DNA from: an uncultured Collinsella sp.
GTDB lineage: Bacteria > Actinomycetota > Coriobacteriia > Coriobacteriales > Coriobacteriaceae
Assembly: GCA_900555355.1 (NCBI GenBank)
Contig: USKV01000084.1
Coordinates: 1 to 6,669 of the forward strand
Length of the DNA: 6,669 nt
Reading direction: 5' to 3'
Part shown: positions 6,075-6,669 of the stretch, piece by piece
How positions within the stretch are numbered: the stretch's first letter is position 1
Layout of the letters: the number at the start of each line of letters is the position of its first letter
Position numbers and translations under genes: made by a program
Notes under the pieces: model-generated
Told to the model about the DNA's origin: nothing
The model's input: only the letters and a program-made list of their open reading frames with translations
Databases searched by the model: none

Positions 6075-6669
6075 GTGTCGTGGGTTGTCGCAGCATTTGC
6101 GTCAGCATTCTTTGCCGGCATCACATCCATCTTGGCCAAATGCGGCATCAAGCAGACCGACTCCGATGTCGCGACGGCCATTCGCACCTGCGTGGTGCTC
6201 GTTTTCGCCTGGGCAATGGCGGGCATTTCTGGATCCATTGGAACCATTGGCAGCATCGAACCCAGATCCTGGCTCTTTCTCGTCCTCTCGGGACTCGCTA
6301 CCGGTGCTTCGTGGATCTGTTACTTTAAGGCGTTGAGCATCGGAAATGTCAATAAGGTCGTACCGGTCGACAAGATGAGCACCGTGCTCGCCGCGCTGGT
6401 CGCCATCGCGCTTTTTGACGAGACGAGCAACCTTGCGGTTAAGCTCGTGGGAACCGCTGCCATCACCCTCGGCACGTTTTTAATGATCGAGAAGAAGCAG
6501 TCCGCCGAACCCGAGCAGCAGCAAGACCGAACCTGGCTCGCTTACGCCCTCGGCGCCGCCGTGTTCGCGGCACTCACCTCCGTCCTCGCCAAGATCGGCA
6601 TCGAAGGCGTCGAGTCAAACCTGGCCACGGCAATCCGCACCTGCGTGGTACTGGTTATGGCATGGGCAA
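6075..6669 (+). CDS. EamA family transporter (DMT superfamily), 3' end outside the window
   Basis: The first 198 codons of an inner-membrane metabolite or drug carrier; the frame stays open to the window end. GTG is the start, with AAGGAGG ending 10 nt upstream and no in-frame ATG before it. The first EamA repeat (about residues 1-137) has hydrophobic segments near 3-20, 33-50, 66-84, 100-114 and 119-137. A charged linker (139-152, EKKQSAEPEQQQDR) separates it from the second repeat, which starts at about 154. The two halves keep very similar blocks 151 residues apart: LAKCGI (20-25) against LAKIGI (171-176), and ATAIRTCVVLV (33-43) against the same sequence at 184-194. This is the tandem two-domain organisation of the family, which is usually about 290-300 residues. 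The substrate is unknown. The gene is not obviously part of the upstream ABC operon, as 271 bp separate them. Confidence 0.9.
   Translation, partial: MSWVVAAFASAFFAGITSILAKCGIKQTDSDVATAIRTCVVLVFAWAMAGISGSIGTIGSIEPRSWLFLVLSGLATGASWICYFKALSIGNVNKVVPVDKMSTVLAALVAIALFDETSNLAVKLVGTAAITLGTFLMIEKKQSAEPEQQQDRTWLAYALGAAVFAALTSVLAKIGIEGVESNLATAIRTCVVLVMAWA

Overview
The window looks like a chromosomal segment of a high-GC anaerobic actinobacterium. The Coriobacteriia, and Collinsella in particular, are my best guess. This is an inference from base composition, codon use, strong AAGGAG-type ribosome binding sites and the general look of the proteins; no marker gene settles it.

Left part (about 1-3310, all minus strand). 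In transcription order there is prfC (peptide chain release factor 3) with its own terminator. Next comes a two-gene unit: a VUT/YhhQ-family membrane transporter (queuosine-precursor type) followed 9 bp later by a short-chain dehydrogenase/reductase (SDR). This unit ends at a textbook intrinsic terminator at the window edge. The transporter gene has a good promoter and a leader of about 80 nt. The leader contains a hairpin, an A-rich tail and a Shine-Dalgarno (SD) sequence arranged like a class I preQ1 riboswitch, which suits a queuosine-precursor transporter.

Middle (3257-3822), a divergent intergenic region of 566 bp. It holds a regular array of four palindromic units with a period of exactly 80 bp (3401-3697). 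Each unit has 16-nt inverted arms around a 25-nt centre, and units are separated by 23 nt. The arms are highly conserved, and centres and spacers keep their length but vary in sequence. This is the least explained structure in the window.

Right part (3823-6669, plus strand). A YtrA-type GntR repressor, an ABC ATPase and an ABC-2 permease form a compact operon. Its promoter is covered by TATA-rich dyads that look like the repressor's own operators. The layout resembles self-regulated export or stress modules of the Ytr/Pmt type. After a 271-bp gap with a possible switching leader, an EamA-family (DMT superfamily) transporter starts with GTG and runs off the window end.

The main items to follow up are the candidate preQ1 riboswitch and its SDR partner gene, and the 80-bp palindrome array.
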